A stretch of 64,000 nucleotides of DNA. Source: Sphagnum magellanicum. Taxonomy: Eukaryota; Streptophyta; Sphagnopsida; Sphagnales; Sphagnaceae. The translations under genes and the position numbers were made by a program. This document shows positions 39,261 to 53,130 of this stretch, piece by piece; positions within the stretch are counted from its first letter, which is position 1; each line of letters begins with the position of its first letter. The notes below the pieces were generated by a model. That model was not told where the DNA came from. It saw nothing but the letters and a program-made list of their open reading frames with translations, and searched no databases. The stretch lies in the NCBI GenBank assembly GCA_021904315.1, contig CM038915.1, forward strand, positions 248,001 through 312,000, read 5' to 3'.

Positions 39261-39261
<1 letters not shown>

Positions 39262-39647
39262 TGCCCCCATACGCCCTATTTTCTTTTTCTTTTTTCTTTG
39301 ATCAAATCATAATATTAATAGGTACCTAGTACCTACCCACTTTTCTTTTCTTTACTTCCTTTCTTACGCGGTTACTTCTCATTTCCTCCACTGAATTGAA
39401 ACTCCTGAAGTTGGCTCCCTTGCCTCTTTGGGGAAGCAACTCTTTTGGTATGTGGCATTTGTTTGTTTGTTTGTTTGTATTGCATGTAGATGATAGTTGG
39501 ACTTTCCCCCATTTTCTTAATTTATTTTTTTTGTCAAATTCATAGTCAAAAAGTAGTTGACATTTTTTTTAAATACTTTTTTTTTCTAATTCCATACCTT
39601 TTTTCCCCAAATTGACAAGCCAGGAGTTTGGAAATTAGATTGTCGTG

Positions 39648-39662
39648 CCCCCCCCCCCCCCC
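39648..39662. repeat. Poly-C tract (15 bp)
   Basis: An uninterrupted run of C. A second C run begins at 40228. Such runs can form G-quadruplex-like structures on the opposite strand. Confidence 0.9.
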
Positions 39663-41608
39663 ATTAATCAATCCCTGATATTAGGCCCCAAGGTTGATTT
39701 TTGGCTTGTATAACTCTGGTTTAAACCCGGTGATGGTATTGGTATAATGTAAGTACAAACATATATATATACCTTGTTGCATCAGGTTGGTAGTGTTATA
39801 AAGGCCGGTATGCTTCAAGTCATACACAATTGGCATGTTCTTATGCATATTAGTACTATAGACCCAGGTTGCACCCTATGTAAGGTTCAACAATGTTGTG
39901 AACCTAGACATTTGTATATGGGTATTTAGGGAGGTGTATGAGGGGAGGGTTTATAGTATTTACACTTACTCCTTAAGAGTGACAGAGGTCATAGGTCTAT
40001 GGAGGAGTAGGAGTGATATTATGGCTCATAAGTAGGTGTAAGATCCCTTGGTACTCATAAAGAGTAGGCATAACAACTTTTGTCCTTTTTTTATGAAGGA
40101 TATTTGCAGATATAAGGTGACCTCCAAATACACTTAAGAAATTTGTCAGAATGCTTTGCGTGCAAATTGAATCAATCCAAGTGGTAGCAACTAGCAATGC
40201 AGTAACTAGTAACCCAAAGAAGTGCTTCCCCCCCCCCCCCCTCCCCTCGCCCCCCAGAAAAGGATTCGTTTGCAAGGCCCATATAAGCCAGAACTTCTTA
40301 AAGTACTTGGAGCATTGGAAAGCAATGCATTGTTCCAATGTTCCAACTACATCCCATTTGGCCCTTTCTCTCCTTTGTCTTTTGCATGACACATTTTCAA
40401 CTCCATAACATTTTCTAGAACCTTGTGTGACAAGTGCACATGATTTCATATAACTTACTCTTTCCTAACTCATATTCTCTTTGTTCTCTCTCTATATTTT
40501 TCTCAGCACATATAATAAAATAATCCAAGTTTGGTTCATTTTCATCCAAAGGTATCATCTTCATGTCCATGGATGAATTTAAGTCCCACCCACCCATGAA
40601 AATAGAACTGAAGTCTTGAGTTCCTTACAGAAACACACACAGGACCACCACATATGATGGGGGCAAAACTAGGTGATATACTTTCTTACCCTTCTTTTAG
40701 ATATCACATCCATTTGATATTCCACCTATTTTCCTACCCATCTAACACCTGATGTTTGGTGTTTAGGAATTTGTGTTAAGATAGACTATCATCAAACTAG
40801 CTGTTTATTTTTTTGATACCTAGCACCGAGTGTTAGGAAATCATGAAACTTTACACAACAAGAATTTTCATGCATTCACACTTGAAGGCATTGTTACATG
40901 TCACAACCTCTAGGGATACTTTAACATGACTGCCCATCCACACCAAACCTAAATTTTATGGATCACTTCACCTAAGAATAAAATAACTAGTGATAAATAT
41001 TTGGTAAGTGGGAAGGAGGTGGTATCCAGGCCCCCTCATTTTGTATGTGCTAGAACATTGAGTTAAATGGTCATTTTTTTACCTTGTATCTAACATTGAA
41101 AAAAAATGAACAAAATCTAAGTTTTAGGCTTGATGAAATGTTAGCTACTACCAATGTTCACACCAAGCTAGCACCACTTGCCACCTAGGATGCCACATCA
41201 TCAACAATGCCAACTAACAATTCATATGTCAATGCACTTAAATATCAAAAGAACTTAACACTAACTTATTGTTGATTTACCACCAAGTGTGAATCATGCT
41301 TAACTAATTCTCCAGAATAGCTCGAATTGAACACCTTTAAGGAGAGTAGAAGGTCATTTGTGCACTCTATAGCAAGGTATCAAACCCAGAGATTGAAAAA
41401 TCCAGGAAACCCTTAAAAAGTCCAAGCATGAGTCGTAAAGCTCCAATCTGGAATTAGTGGTGCTTACGTGAAATTTATTCTTTTCATTTAAATATAAAAA
41501 TTTCAGTTAGTTAAATGACTTTTGGTTGGTTTCTTTTTCTAATTTTATTTATTTATCTATCTTTTTTCCCTGTTATTTTTATTTATTTATCTTTTTATCC
41601 TGGGGAAA

Positions 41609-42070
41609 CATTTGGCAACTAGCAATTTGAATCCCCCCGCCCCCCAAACACTCCACAAAATACAAAACCTATGTGCCCACCTTCCTAAAGGACGTTCTAT
41701 GGACCGCTCAAAAGCCCCCAACTCTCCCCTAAATAGCTTGCTTCACTTGAAGACAAAAATTGGAAGGATTCCCTTGGCTCTCACACAAATTCATAGTGGA
41801 CTTCATCTAGTGTGTTGATTTTTTGATTCCATAACGTGTGTTTCCATTTGGCAACTAGCAATTTGAATTTCCCCCCAGCCACCCCACAAAATACAAAACC
41901 TATGTGCCCACCTTCCTAAATGACAATCTATGGATCGCTCAAAAGCACCCAACTCTTCCCTAAATAGCTTGCTTTACTTGAAGACAAAAATAGGAAGGAT
42001 TCCCTTGGCTCTCACACAAATTCATAGTGGACTTGTGTTGATTTTTTGATTCCATAACGTGTTTCCATTT
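41609..42070. repeat. 236-bp tandem duplication
   Basis: The segment beginning CATTTGGCAACTAGCAATTT at 41609 is repeated from 41845. Both copies keep the same order of landmarks: a C-rich run, ACAAAATACAAAACCTATGTG, GCTCAAAAG, CCTAAATAGCTTGCTT, CTCACACAAATTCATAGTGG and CCATAACGTGT. By eye the copies agree at roughly nine bases in ten, with small gaps near the C-run and the end. An open frame of 68 codons in copy 1 is not kept in copy 2, so the unit is probably noncoding. Confidence 0.9.
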
Positions 42071-42754
42071 TATTCAAAAAATAATCAAATTTTTTTTAAA
42101 TATTTCACTTTTCTCTCTCTTCTTTTCCTTTCTCATTTTTCAAGTTGACAATCTTCACTTTGGTTCCCCTCTATCGCGGCATGTGCTTCATTGCCATGAA
42201 ACTACTACTACTTATCTTGACTAATACATACACCACACAACTTGCATACACCAATATATTTAATCTTGACAATTCGGACTAGCGACCATTACTACCCAAT
42301 TATTGTACCAAAGTCACAATTGTACCCATGGCCACACCTTCATACCCGGTGTCATTTTGAGAAGGTGTCTCCAAGTTTCGTGTGAGAAAATGCTTTGATT
42401 TCCATAGTACCATAGCCTAGGGTCAGTTTCCACATTGACAAAAAATGAATGATTATTTTTATTTCAAAAAATGAATTCTTTTTTTAAATTTTGAAATTAT
42501 ATATATTTTTCCATCATCTACTATAATATTGTGATATGAGTAATGAAATTATTCAGAGTGTAGCCTATGATAAATCAACATGTCAACTTCATATTTTTCA
42601 CAAAATTTCATTTCATTATTTTGAGGATTATTTAACGACGAAACTGACCTTAGGGTAAGGTATTGCTCTCTCTTCAACGAATTGGGCTTGGGTTTAGGAC
42701 GCCAGTGGCTCAGTGCTGTTTTGAAGTAAATTTTGTGTGTTGCCACACCGGCGA

Positions 42755-42960
42755 TCATCCACAAGGAGATTTAGCCACATTTGGCTATATACCAGTTATG
42801 ACAGTAAAAATTTATTAAAATTCTTTTATATCCTGGTTACTTGCTTTGAACAATGTGTAGAAACATAGTTTTTTAAGAATTTCTAATTTTTTGGCTATTC
42901 TTGGTGAGAAAAATGGAATAGTCAACAGAAAATGTTTTGGAATTTTTTTCGCCAAATGAC
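42755..42960. repeat. Dispersed repeat, copy 2
   Basis: It begins TCATCCACAAGGAGATTTAGCC and matches the blocks at 9316 and 46833. Similarity to the 46.8-kb copy continues downstream through an AAAAATTTA...CTTTTATAT stretch and TTTTTAAGAATTT, for about 200 bp in total. Confidence 0.55.
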
Positions 42961-42999
42961 AAAAATTTGCCACAAAAAAAAAAACAGTTGAATGGCTTA

Positions 43000-45900
43000 T
43001 TATCTGCAGATCAATTGCAATACATAGCTGCTCATTCAGCAGGTTTTCAGGTGGTCATAGAAGGTAGAATTGGCCACCATGGCTGATTCCATCATTTTGT
43101 ACCTACCTACCTATGCTAGTTTACAACCTACCTACAGTCCGGGCAATATGGCCTAGTAAAAAAACTACTGCCCTTGTTTTGAGATGAGAATGCAAGCATC
43201 AATGGCAAGGCACCTAGTTGACAATTTTCATTTGACCCAACCCTACTCGGAAATGAGAGTGCAAGCAATCCATGCCCACGCATTTTCAATTGACAACTTT
43301 CTACACAGAACCTTCCAAGAGTGCAAGTAATCTATGAACAAGGTACCTCATTTGACAACTTTCTAGCCATAAAAATATTTGAGAAAGGGTGTAAAAAAGT
43401 CAGTTTGAAAAATGACATAGAATTTCATTATTCTTTTTTGCTTTAACCTTCATTTGTCCAAAATAATTTGGAAAGAAAAATGCTCCAATTATTAGTTTTT
43501 CTACTCCAATAAATAAATTGACTAATGCATCTAGTTTGGAAAAGAACTGAAGAATCTCTTACTAATTAAAGATATCTACAACACTATTTAACATTTTTTA
43601 TTGAATATTGTAGTACCTTTTCAAGTTTGGTGGTTTTTTTTTTTTTTAAATGTCAATTTTTTATTCAAAATTACCTATCCCAAACATCAAAAGTTAAAAG
43701 AAATTACATGTTTGTCAATGGCAAAATTTTGGGAACTTAAGACAATTGTGTAAGTTGCATTTAAAATCTCATTTTCTTTTCTTTTTTAAATATTTATTAT
43801 CTAACATGTAAAGAATTTATCAATGGTTTATCTAGCTATGCTTAAAACAACAACTTCAATATGCACTACAACTCACTTTAGTCGTTGAATAAAGTGGAGT
43901 CTTCAACATTTTTGCAACAAGAACTCAGAGAAAAAATTGGTGTAATACTTTTTGTTGGAATGAGAATTTTTCATAAACATCATAGTCAAATATTTTTATT
44001 TCAACATAGTATAATCAGGTTCAAAGTTACATAAAGTATTATGAAACTCAAATTTGAAAAATAATAATAATTATCCAGCATCTGAGTGATGAATAATAGA
44101 GTATTATAATAATAATACCCAAGCAAACTCCACACACATATACTCATTGACTTCTTCTTACTCTTCCCATTCACAAAAATGCACATGTGAAGAAGATGCC
44201 ATCCTCATGGATAGAAATAACTAAATAAGAATTTTAAAATAAAATCAAACAAATGAAACTCTGGTATTTCCAGAAAACGTAAAACAAGGTCAAAACCTTA
44301 GAGACTTTGCTACCATTGCACACCACTTAATAGTCACAGAGGCTACTTTCTGTCTCATACATGACAATATATCAATAGTGCTATTTTGAGGTATAGTCAG
44401 ACACTGTCGAGCTTTCAAAGAAGCCAGAAAGGAGTGGAAAACAAGGGGTGTGTCACACACCATGGCCTGGCCATTTACATTAAAAAGTATCTTAAGGCAA
44501 AAGAAAGAAGAATTATGGAAACTCAAATATTTCACCATGCAAAAACATAATCTTCAAAAAATCCTCTAAAAGAAACCAAAATCCTTCAAAATATTATAAC
44601 TCTATAATAACTAATCTCAAGTTTCAACACAAGCCAAAATATCATCTTTCAAAAATCCTCATATAAAAAATACACCTATTGCCTAGGGGCCAAAATCCAT
44701 TAAGCTACTATACTCTATAATGAATCTAAACACAATATCTTGCCTTGGTAGGCAAGGCCAACAAACTATGGGGACAGAGAGCCAAGCAGGCTCATCATGT
44801 AAATGGTAAATGACTCCTCACTTTATGACAAAGTTCAAACAAGCAGCTCATCACATGATGGCTCCTACCCCTTTTGAGCAAGTTCAAAAGCTCAAACTTC
44901 AAACCAGCAACAACAGTTAAAATAAGAAGTGTCCCATGCAGTTTCCCAAAATTGAACTCGCAGTTCTCACTAACAACACTTTGTGATCATTCCTCAAAAC
45001 GTGGGACCAAATGAAAACTGCACCATTCCAATTCCGCCTCTTCCTCTTGCCTTATTGTGGTGAAGAAGAGCCAACAAAATCCTGAGATACAATGGCACCC
45101 TGTAACATGACTGCCAAATAAATTTGATCAAGAAAGCAGCTTTGGGAGTACAACTAAATTTCCAACTGTCATCCACACATTGATTCTGGGTTCAAGCCAG
45201 AAAAATTACCTCAAAATCCTACCATAATATGAAGTCTCTTCCCTCTAGACAGAAGTCTCCCGCACAGCGCCGCGTTCGCATCCCAATCTGCTTCCGCGAT
45301 GGGTCCATTCGACAGTCAATCATCACCCAAACAGACCAACCCAACGAAACTATTTGCTTTGCACCCCAACCATTTGCTTGAAGTCACTGGAAACGAGACT
45401 TTCTGTGCCTAAAACAACTTTCACCACTTGGTTTTAAGCATCCTCCGGGAGAAGGAAGGTGGGGAAAACAAAAAACAAAATCCGTTCTTCACAAAACTCA
45501 CCAGAGCGCTTCAACAACAATAGTGCACAACAAAGTGTTTTGCAACAAAAGAGAGTGCAACAACGTGCTTCTTCTCTTCTTTAGGTTTTGCAATAGAGAG
45601 CGCAACAAAGTGATTATAGCCCTACTTAATTTTCTAGAGTTTTTCTTAGATTTAGATTTTTAAAACCTTGGATAGCATGTTTAGGGTTTAGCATGCTCAT
45701 GCTAGATGAGGGGATCAAGAATTTGCTTTGTCATTAATGACCATTTGGATGTTCAATGACCCATTGTTCAACAATTCCCCTCTCAACTTCTCTACCTCAA
45801 CCTTTGCATGTTTTCTCTCAATGACAATAAGAGTTTCATATTACCAAACCCCACAAATAGATCCTTAAAATTTACTCAATTCACCTTGGGCCTAGGCCGC

Positions 45901-48900
45901 TTCCACTACTCACAATAATTATGCACCCAATAACAAGTTACTACAATCTTTGTCACTCTATATACTCTAGAATTGAGGTGCCTCAAATTTCACCACCTAT
46001 TTTTCAAAGCATTTTCAATCATCTCTCCTTAAATTTATTACACTATCAAATCTCTTCTTGTCCCCATCTTGTAATGATCTCCACTTCTTCTGCATCAAAC
46101 CTTTGTATAAATTGAACACTTTGAACTAATCACCATTGTGCACCCCTGCCCCCCGCCCCCACCCCTTCCTCCCTCCCCAAGATGACCCACGCAAACATTC
46201 TACAAGATCTTGTTAGCATCGCAAACCCCTTATAGAACAATAAACTATTTTTTTTTCCTATCAAAAATATTGCATGCCTCAAGGTAATTTTGCACTTAGA
46301 CAATTTGTTAAAGGAATGTGTGTCTCATCGATCACAACAGAAACATTTGGCAACCCTATAATTGTCATGAAACTGCAAATGACATTCTCCAGTCATGCAC
46401 TTATTAGACCATTGATGCATTGACTTTGCCCATCAACAAGGATGTCACAAACTATGTCAATGTATTTCCTTATAGAGGAACCCCTAGCTTTTAAACAATC
46501 TACAATACCATCACGAAAAACACCATGGGCAAACTTGTAAATCATCAATGCCATAAATTTTTTAATCTCCAAATGGGGTCAAATTTCATTTCTGCACTCC
46601 AACTTCAAGTAAGGTGTCAACATCTAAACTAAATTGTCAAATGCCTTTAGACTCATTCTATAAAGCTTCATATACTTTTGATGGGAAGTCTAGATGGGAA
46701 GGTTGGTTTTTTTTGAGTTTTAAATTTTAATCCATTTCAACAAATGAACATATGTTAACATTTGCTAGTACAAGCTATATGTCGCCATAAAGTGTTTTCT
46801 TTTTCAATTTTGTGATGAAGTTGAGGTGGAAATCATCCATAAGCTGATTTAGTCAAATTTGGCTGTTAAGAAAATATGAAACGAAAAAATTTAACATCTT
46901 TATATATTTTGGCTGAACCATTTATTTTAATCTACTGCATTTTTAAGAATTTTTTTTAAATTATCAATTTTTGGCCAATTTCTTCAAAATACTATTCAAT
47001 TTGCAACAAAAAAAATTGCAAGGAAAAGAAAAGGTTATTGCCATCATATAAAACCACCCACCAAAACATCTTCATTTATTTTCTTGTTTGATAATATAAT
47101 TATTCATAAAATGGAACAAACACAACATGAGAAATGAATGTTTACCTAATACACAAGTTGTAATTGCAAACTTGGTGTCAAACTTTTAAGAAGTGCATGA
47201 ATGAGGTGTGAAACATGATTTTACACATAAACTCAAGATCAAAGCAATTTCATGCAAATCTTTGGTGTTCATTATAAAGGTTCATGCAAGGAAGCTCAAA
47301 TGTTTTTGTTTTCTTGTGAGCTTAGAGGAAGAAGAGTGTAGAACTTTTTGTGCTAGTTAAAAAGGGGAAACTATGTACAATAATCAATTTCTATGACTTT
47401 ACTTAAATGTGAGTAGATTTTGTGATTTTATATTAGTGTGAGCTTAAAGGGGAGATCAAAAAGAAAGGAAGAATATTATGTTGTTTTGTAAGAAAGGAAG
47501 TCATGTTGCCACACATGCTTTGAGGCCTTGGAACACACAAACAAATTTAGGATTAAAAAGGAGTGTGAAGATTGGAACTAGAAGCAAGTTTGATTTGAAG
47601 CCAAAACCAAAGACCAAAAAGCTCAAGCTCTTTAGGTTATGAGGTTTAGGGATTAGGGATTACATTTATAACTTGAGCTACAAAGCCATGGTGCTAGTAG
47701 AGAGTGTTTGGGTTGAATGAAGATGTCTTCTAAAATTGTAGAATAGATCCCTTTATCTTGTGCTAGGCATTCATCCCCACATTGTGGTCATTTTGCATGT
47801 ATTGTCAAAACTTTTATCAAAGATTCCAAACCTTAACTAGTGCATGACTAGTAGAATCCTTCATGTGATTCGACAATAAGATTCCAATAGTGATAAAACA
47901 TGATACCATAGTACCTAGGCTGGTTAGGTACTAATTATTTTTTATGAATTGCCAAAAATCTGAATGAAGCTATCAAGCATAATAGCTTCATTATTTAGTA
48001 CAATGCCAAACTGTAAATCGTTATTAATTTTACTATCGAACATAAATGACCATAAAAAAAAAACTATTAGGCACCTTGCTACCAAAGCAACCTGAGTACT
48101 ACAATATGCTAAATACCCAAAACTTCGCCATAGCTTGGAACACAATTGTAAAAGCCATGAAATCCAAGGCTGCCTATTCATGCCTCTCATGGATGTCATT
48201 TTCATTGAACATGTCTTTGACTAACTTGTCTATGGACCTTTAATGTTGTGGTATTTTCTTTGAGCAAGCAAAGTGTGATATAATGTTATGAGTAATATTG
48301 TGGCATGGAATGTACATCCTTAGTCAAGATTGTTAATGGGCTTTTAGTCAAATGGGACATCTCATCAACAAAGAAAAAAATAAATTAATATATGTTTAAT
48401 CAAGAGAATCAATGAGTTTTTAGTGAAATGAAACATCCCATTGTGCCATTTTGACTAAGCTACTACCTAGGTTATCTAGGCTAGTCTAAACAAGGTTACT
48501 ACTTAGGTGCTTGGGCTACATAAACAGCAAGGCCTAAACCTGAATGACATAAGTAACCTAAGTTTAGGCCTTGCTAGTAGGTTAGTTCTAAGCCTAGCTA
48601 ACACTAAGAAAAAAAAAGAATCCATACTAATATATCCCTATTCATCAAAGGGCTTTCAAGTGGTACCAAGTTAACAACAAGGCCCAAGGTTCGGTAGATC
48701 TCAACATGACAAAACCAAACAGACTGGCCCTGCCAACAGATAAGACTTTGTACATCTACCTATTGTGTGTCCACACTCTGAACACCAAAACAATGCGTTC
48801 CAATTTAAACAGTCTAAACACTTTCAACAAAGAAACCAGTTCACCTAATCATTATTATTTCATATCATATGCTTAAATATGTTAAATACATTCATGTAAA

Positions 48901-50543
48901 AGATCAAATTGTTTTTATTTTACTTTTTAAACTTCAAAAGACTCATTGCATACAATATTGAGTGAAATCACATGCCTTAGTATGTATTACACCATCTTAA
49001 TGCAATTCTAATTGCTTTATTATCTCCTAAACTTCCAAAGACCTCAAAGCACTAATTATTACACATCATATATCATCATTCATGCTTTAGTATGTAATAA
49101 ATCATAGTGAAGTACCTAAATTGGTTTGTTTTCCCATTTTTAACCTTCTAGTAGCATTCATTACCTATTCCAACATACTCCATAGCATAGTATGTATGAA
49201 ATTGTTGAGAAGAAGTTTTATGGCTTGAAAATTACTTTCAAGCTCCCAAAGAAGTGAATCATTCAAATTATTACATTCAAATGGATATACATCCTATGAT
49301 ATTGTTTTACCACCTTGAGCAAGACTTAAATGATTGTTGTTTTCTTTTCTCTTCAAAACCTTCCAACTTCGAATCAGTAACTAATTACATCTGTAAGCAT
49401 ATCCTCTTAAAACTTTATTTAGTGCACTTTGTGTGACAAACTTAAATTGCTTTGCTTTAATTTCTCTGCCATAGACATTCCACAGCAAATTAGCACCTAT
49501 GTCCACACCAACCCTAATTTGTTTCTACCCAGTCATAATACATGTATAACCCTCAGAAAAGAGCTTTACCTATTTGTGTGTTTTTCCACTGGTGCATAAA
49601 AACACATCAAAATTTTCATTAGTGTACATTGATGAAGATTTGATGATGTAAGTTTACATTTTTCTCTATCAATCACATTATTAAAATAGCACTTCAATTA
49701 GTGGAAACAAGTAATCAACTATCATTCTTTTGCTCACAATATATTGTGTTTCTCAATCTCCTGCAATAATAGAAAACAAAATGCTTAGAACTCTGAAAAG
49801 TCAAAATGCTTGATGATTTTGCTATACATTGCTTCACAAGTTTTGTCATTTGTGAACAGTGCTATGGCATGAGATTCAGCACACCCTAATGCCATTGATG
49901 GTATTGATGCTCCCTTCACCCATTGCACTTTGTGCAATCATATGCCACCTTCCTGAACAATAGAGAAAAGACTACAGCCACTAAGTCATTTTAGCCTTGA
50001 GTATGATCAGGCTCTGCAGTTAAAATGCATGGTGAGCTCTACCAAGATCAATCATATGCCCATAGTTGCTCTCTATTGATCCATGGGACATAACCAGACC
50101 ATCATATCTGTACACTTAGATCATATGAAAGTAGAGTTCACTTCACAAATTGTACCAAAGTTCAAATCAGATTACAATTTTTTGCCTAGACTGCTATGTA
50201 CTCGTGAGTTCACCATCAAATGGGCAGATTGAGATAACATACGAGGTGTTGGTCATCCTGTGTTTGTCACTACAAAAGTGCCAGACTATCTTGTGGATGT
50301 TTGGAGGGCAACTAGTACAATTGGTATGCACAATCCCCACCAATTGTGCAAGCTTTTAGCTCAAACCTAAAATCCAATTTCCAAATACTGGGCCACCACA
50401 TTACTAAAACCAGATTTATCATAAACTAACAAATGCCATCCATTACATGGCTCTCACTGGCATGAGTAAACGTTGCAGTTCCATCACCTTTGATAAGAGG
50501 AGAACACTAACTCTTTTTTTAAGGTCAGTCTCCAGAGAATTTA
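43000..50543. other. AT-rich intergenic DNA
   Basis: No gene is supported. It holds one dispersed repeat copy (46.8 kb), CCTA-type short repeats near 43,100-43,135 and many homopolymer runs. A small patch at about 45,245-45,320 is richer in CpG, but no exon starts from it. Confidence 0.6.
46833..47020. repeat. Dispersed repeat, copy 3
   Basis: It shares the TCATCC..AAG..GATTTAG.CAAATTTGGCT head and the AT-rich downstream part with the copy at 42755. Same orientation. Confidence 0.55.
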
Positions 50544-52195
50544 CTAATCCATAATGCCCTCCCAATCAACATCAAGGGTCATGGCACCTGGAGGTGGAAG
50601 AAAAGCCGGTGATTTCATTGTAAAATTCGCATCAATATTTGCTGCAGGTGAGATTGCGATTGTGGGTAGCACTGGTTCAAGATGTTGGGCCCTGATAGGA
50701 ATCAGCCTATCCCCTTCCACCTTGGCCAAAAGCTCAAACTCAAGCCTCTCCACAGATGGTTTGGTGGCCCAGTCAGGCCAAAACTCATCCGAGCTTAAAC
50801 TTTCCTCAGTCACCTTCTTTTCCAGTTCAAATTGCATCTGCACAAAACTTGCTGCAGAAACTTTTGCCTTCAGCAGCTGAAAAGAGCCTTTCTTGTACAC
50901 ACTTGGCCCCAAAGTCTTGATCAGAGCTTGCTCCAATGCCTGCAGCTTTGACATGTTGAGCAAGGGGAGTGGCCACATCCAAGTATCCTCTCCCATGCTG
51001 TCACTCAAACTCACAAGTGCACCTGATGGTCCCGATTGTTCCACAACTTGCTTACTACTTGGTGAGGTCAACTCCACAGCCCCAGAACCAAGCCTCTTTA
51101 CTTTCAACCTTGCTCTTTCAGGCTCACTTGCTTCAGTTGGTGCCACTGCTGCAGTTAAGGAAGTTGGACCCACAATGCGCAGGGAGAGCAGCGGTGTGCC
51201 ATGTCCAAGAGATGCAGAACGGAGTCGTGATGCAAGGGCTATCAAACTGGCAGCCAGACCTTTTCCCTCAGGACTTTGGGCTAGTGGTAGTGGTAACTGT
51301 AGTGGTCTCGACAAGCTCACTTCTCGGGCACCTCTCACAGTTACCACAGCCCCATCTGCCAGCACCACTTTCTTCAGCTTCCCTGCATCAACATCATGCT
51401 GCACACCACCAGAAAACCAGCACAACAAAGTCCTCAATGATGTCCATTCTGTACAAACCACTTTCTTCTGTCTGTAGCCCCTGAATACACTCAATAACAT
51501 ATCAGAATGCTTGCACCTGATTCAGTCTGTAATCCCATATCCTCAAGGCGAATGGAAACTTACCGGCATCGAAAGACGAAGCTCCTCCGCATCTTGAATC
51601 CACAAGTCTACGGGTCCTGCCACCTGAAATGGAGCCAACACGGCATCGAATGCCTCAGGTCGCCAGACATCGATAGCGCCCTTCTCCTCATCTCCTGCCT
51701 TCTCAAGATTCTCACTGCCACTTCCAGGAAGTTCATCCAGATACTGCCAGGAGGTGATCTCCTCTGAGAGTCGAAGCGGGATGATTACGTCTCCCACCCG
51801 AATATCAAACTCATATATAAGCGTCTGACCTAATCTGGCATCCCTTGTATCTATCCTGCTTAGATCCACCTCGTCCTTGCTCCATCCCATGCGCTGAATT
51901 ATCGAATCTACAGTGGCCTGCACCGGATCATAAAAACAACAAAATCCTAGAATCAGAAACACCATCCAGGTGATCTAAAACCAGATTTATTGAAACAGGA
52001 AAACCAGCCAAATCCCACGAGCAGACGCGTATCACACCATAATGCACATACCGAGACAGCCTCCTGCGCAACAGCAGGAGTCTGATCTTTTTGCAACGCA
52101 GTCGCCCCCATTAAAATTGCGTGCTCCTGAACCAACAAACCAAACAAAATTCCTACTAAAAAAAACATCACTCTATAGCTCCTCCGCAGCTCCAT
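50544..52195 (-). CDS. TIN1-like: TIN1-like plant secretory-pathway protein
   Basis: Three exons join in phase: 52195-52052, 51917-51564 and 51398-50544, giving 450 residues. An in-frame ATG at 52219 would add eight residues; MELRRSYRVMFFLVGILFGLL from 52195 makes the better signal peptide. Exon 2 reads as a folded domain (ATVDSIIQRMGW..LIYEFDIRVGDVIIPLRLSEE). Exon 3 opens with HDVDAGKLKKVVLADGAVVTV and holds LLSLRIVGPTSL. These blocks resemble Tunicamycin Induced 1 of Arabidopsis, a plant-specific ER-stress-induced protein; the assignment is from memory of that family. No transmembrane segment beyond the signal and no ER-retention tail (the protein ends EGIMD). The frame is intact. Confidence 0.75.
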
Positions 52196-52434
52196 AACAA
52201 CAGAAAATCCTCTATACACGAACAGTATATGAACTGAAAACCTTCAGCCTCGCACGTTCGCTTACTTGCTCGCTAAGTTCAAAGCAGTACCAAGCAGCAA
52301 CGAGCTCAACAAGAAACCCTAAAACAAATTGCAAGAGAAGAAGGACAGACGCTTCTCGCGTTCCCAAACTGCAGCAATCAAAAGCCAGACAAGAACCGCT
52401 TTGAAGAATCTAAAGTTTCAACACTTCAGAACGT

Positions 52435-52459
52435 GAGAGAGAGAGAGAGAGAGAGAGAG
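52435..52459. repeat. (GA)n microsatellite in the 5' leader region of the TIN1-like gene
   Basis: About twelve GA units lie 240 bp upstream of the start codon; on the gene strand this is a CT tract, a common feature of plant leaders and core promoters. Confidence 0.92.
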
Positions 52460-52496
52460 GGAGGAAGGAACGCGTCAGACAGAAACTTGCTCGGGA

Positions 52497-53130
52497 CCAT
52501 TTGACGCGCATCATGGAAGCAATCATATGCGAGGGACCCAAAGAAAGGAAGGAGACGACCAACCGAACCTAGTCTCCGAACCAATGTACCTTCACCTAAT
52601 CTTATTCCGAAGCTAACTCGTTGCCATTTCACGCGCACCGTGGAAGCAAATCGTTTGCGACGGAGGGACCCGGCGAAAGGAAGGGGATGACCAAACCAAA
52701 CCTAATCACCAAACAACCTTACCCCACCGAGTCTTATTCCGCACCTAACTCATTGCAATTAGAGGCGCGCGCCGAAAGCAATCATTTTCCCAGAGAACCG
52801 GCTGAACGAAGGGGATGACCAACCGAACCTAATAACAAAACCAATTTACCCTACCTATTCTAATTTCGAACCTAACTTGTTGCCATTTGACGCGCATGAT
52901 GGAAGCTAACAACCCATTCACCAAGGACCTAGTTGAACAAAGGAACGACAAACCAAACCTACTCACGATCTTGTTCCAAACCTAACACGCTGCCATTTGA
53001 CACACTTGATGCAAGCAAGCGTTCGCCAGGGACCCAAGGCAAGGAAGCTAGGAACAACCGACCGAACCTAGTCACCGAACCAATTTACCTTGCCTATTCG
53101 AACTTTTTCGAACCTTACTCATTCTCATTG
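52497..53130. repeat. Five-copy degenerate tandem array upstream of the TIN1-like gene
   Basis: The unit head CCATTTGACGCGCATGATGGAAGC or a variant occurs at 52497, 52624, 52756, 52883 and 52993 (spacings 127, 132, 127 and 110). Each copy continues with GGGACC..AAAGGAAGG, GACCAACCGAACCTA, an AACCAA..TTACC block and GAACCTAACTCG. Copies 1, 2 and 4 are closest; copy 3 is the most diverged and 5 is shortened. The array is CpG-containing in AT-rich surroundings and begins about 300 bp upstream of the start codon. By eye I find no canonical CCAAT-N9/10-CACG ER-stress element. Confidence 0.85.

Larger units (their letters stand above)
38410..41600. other. Intergenic DNA with simple repeats
   Basis: The COBRA-like promoter probably occupies the first few hundred bases. 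Beyond it there are an AC microsatellite (39231-39260), a run of 15 C (39648-39662) and a C-rich run (from 40228). No coding region is supported. Confidence 0.6.

Noticed and set aside
44290-45176. Two minus-strand open frames near a small CpG-containing patch
   Set aside because: No conserved motif, no phase-compatible splice sites linking them, and a composition like the intergenic DNA around them.
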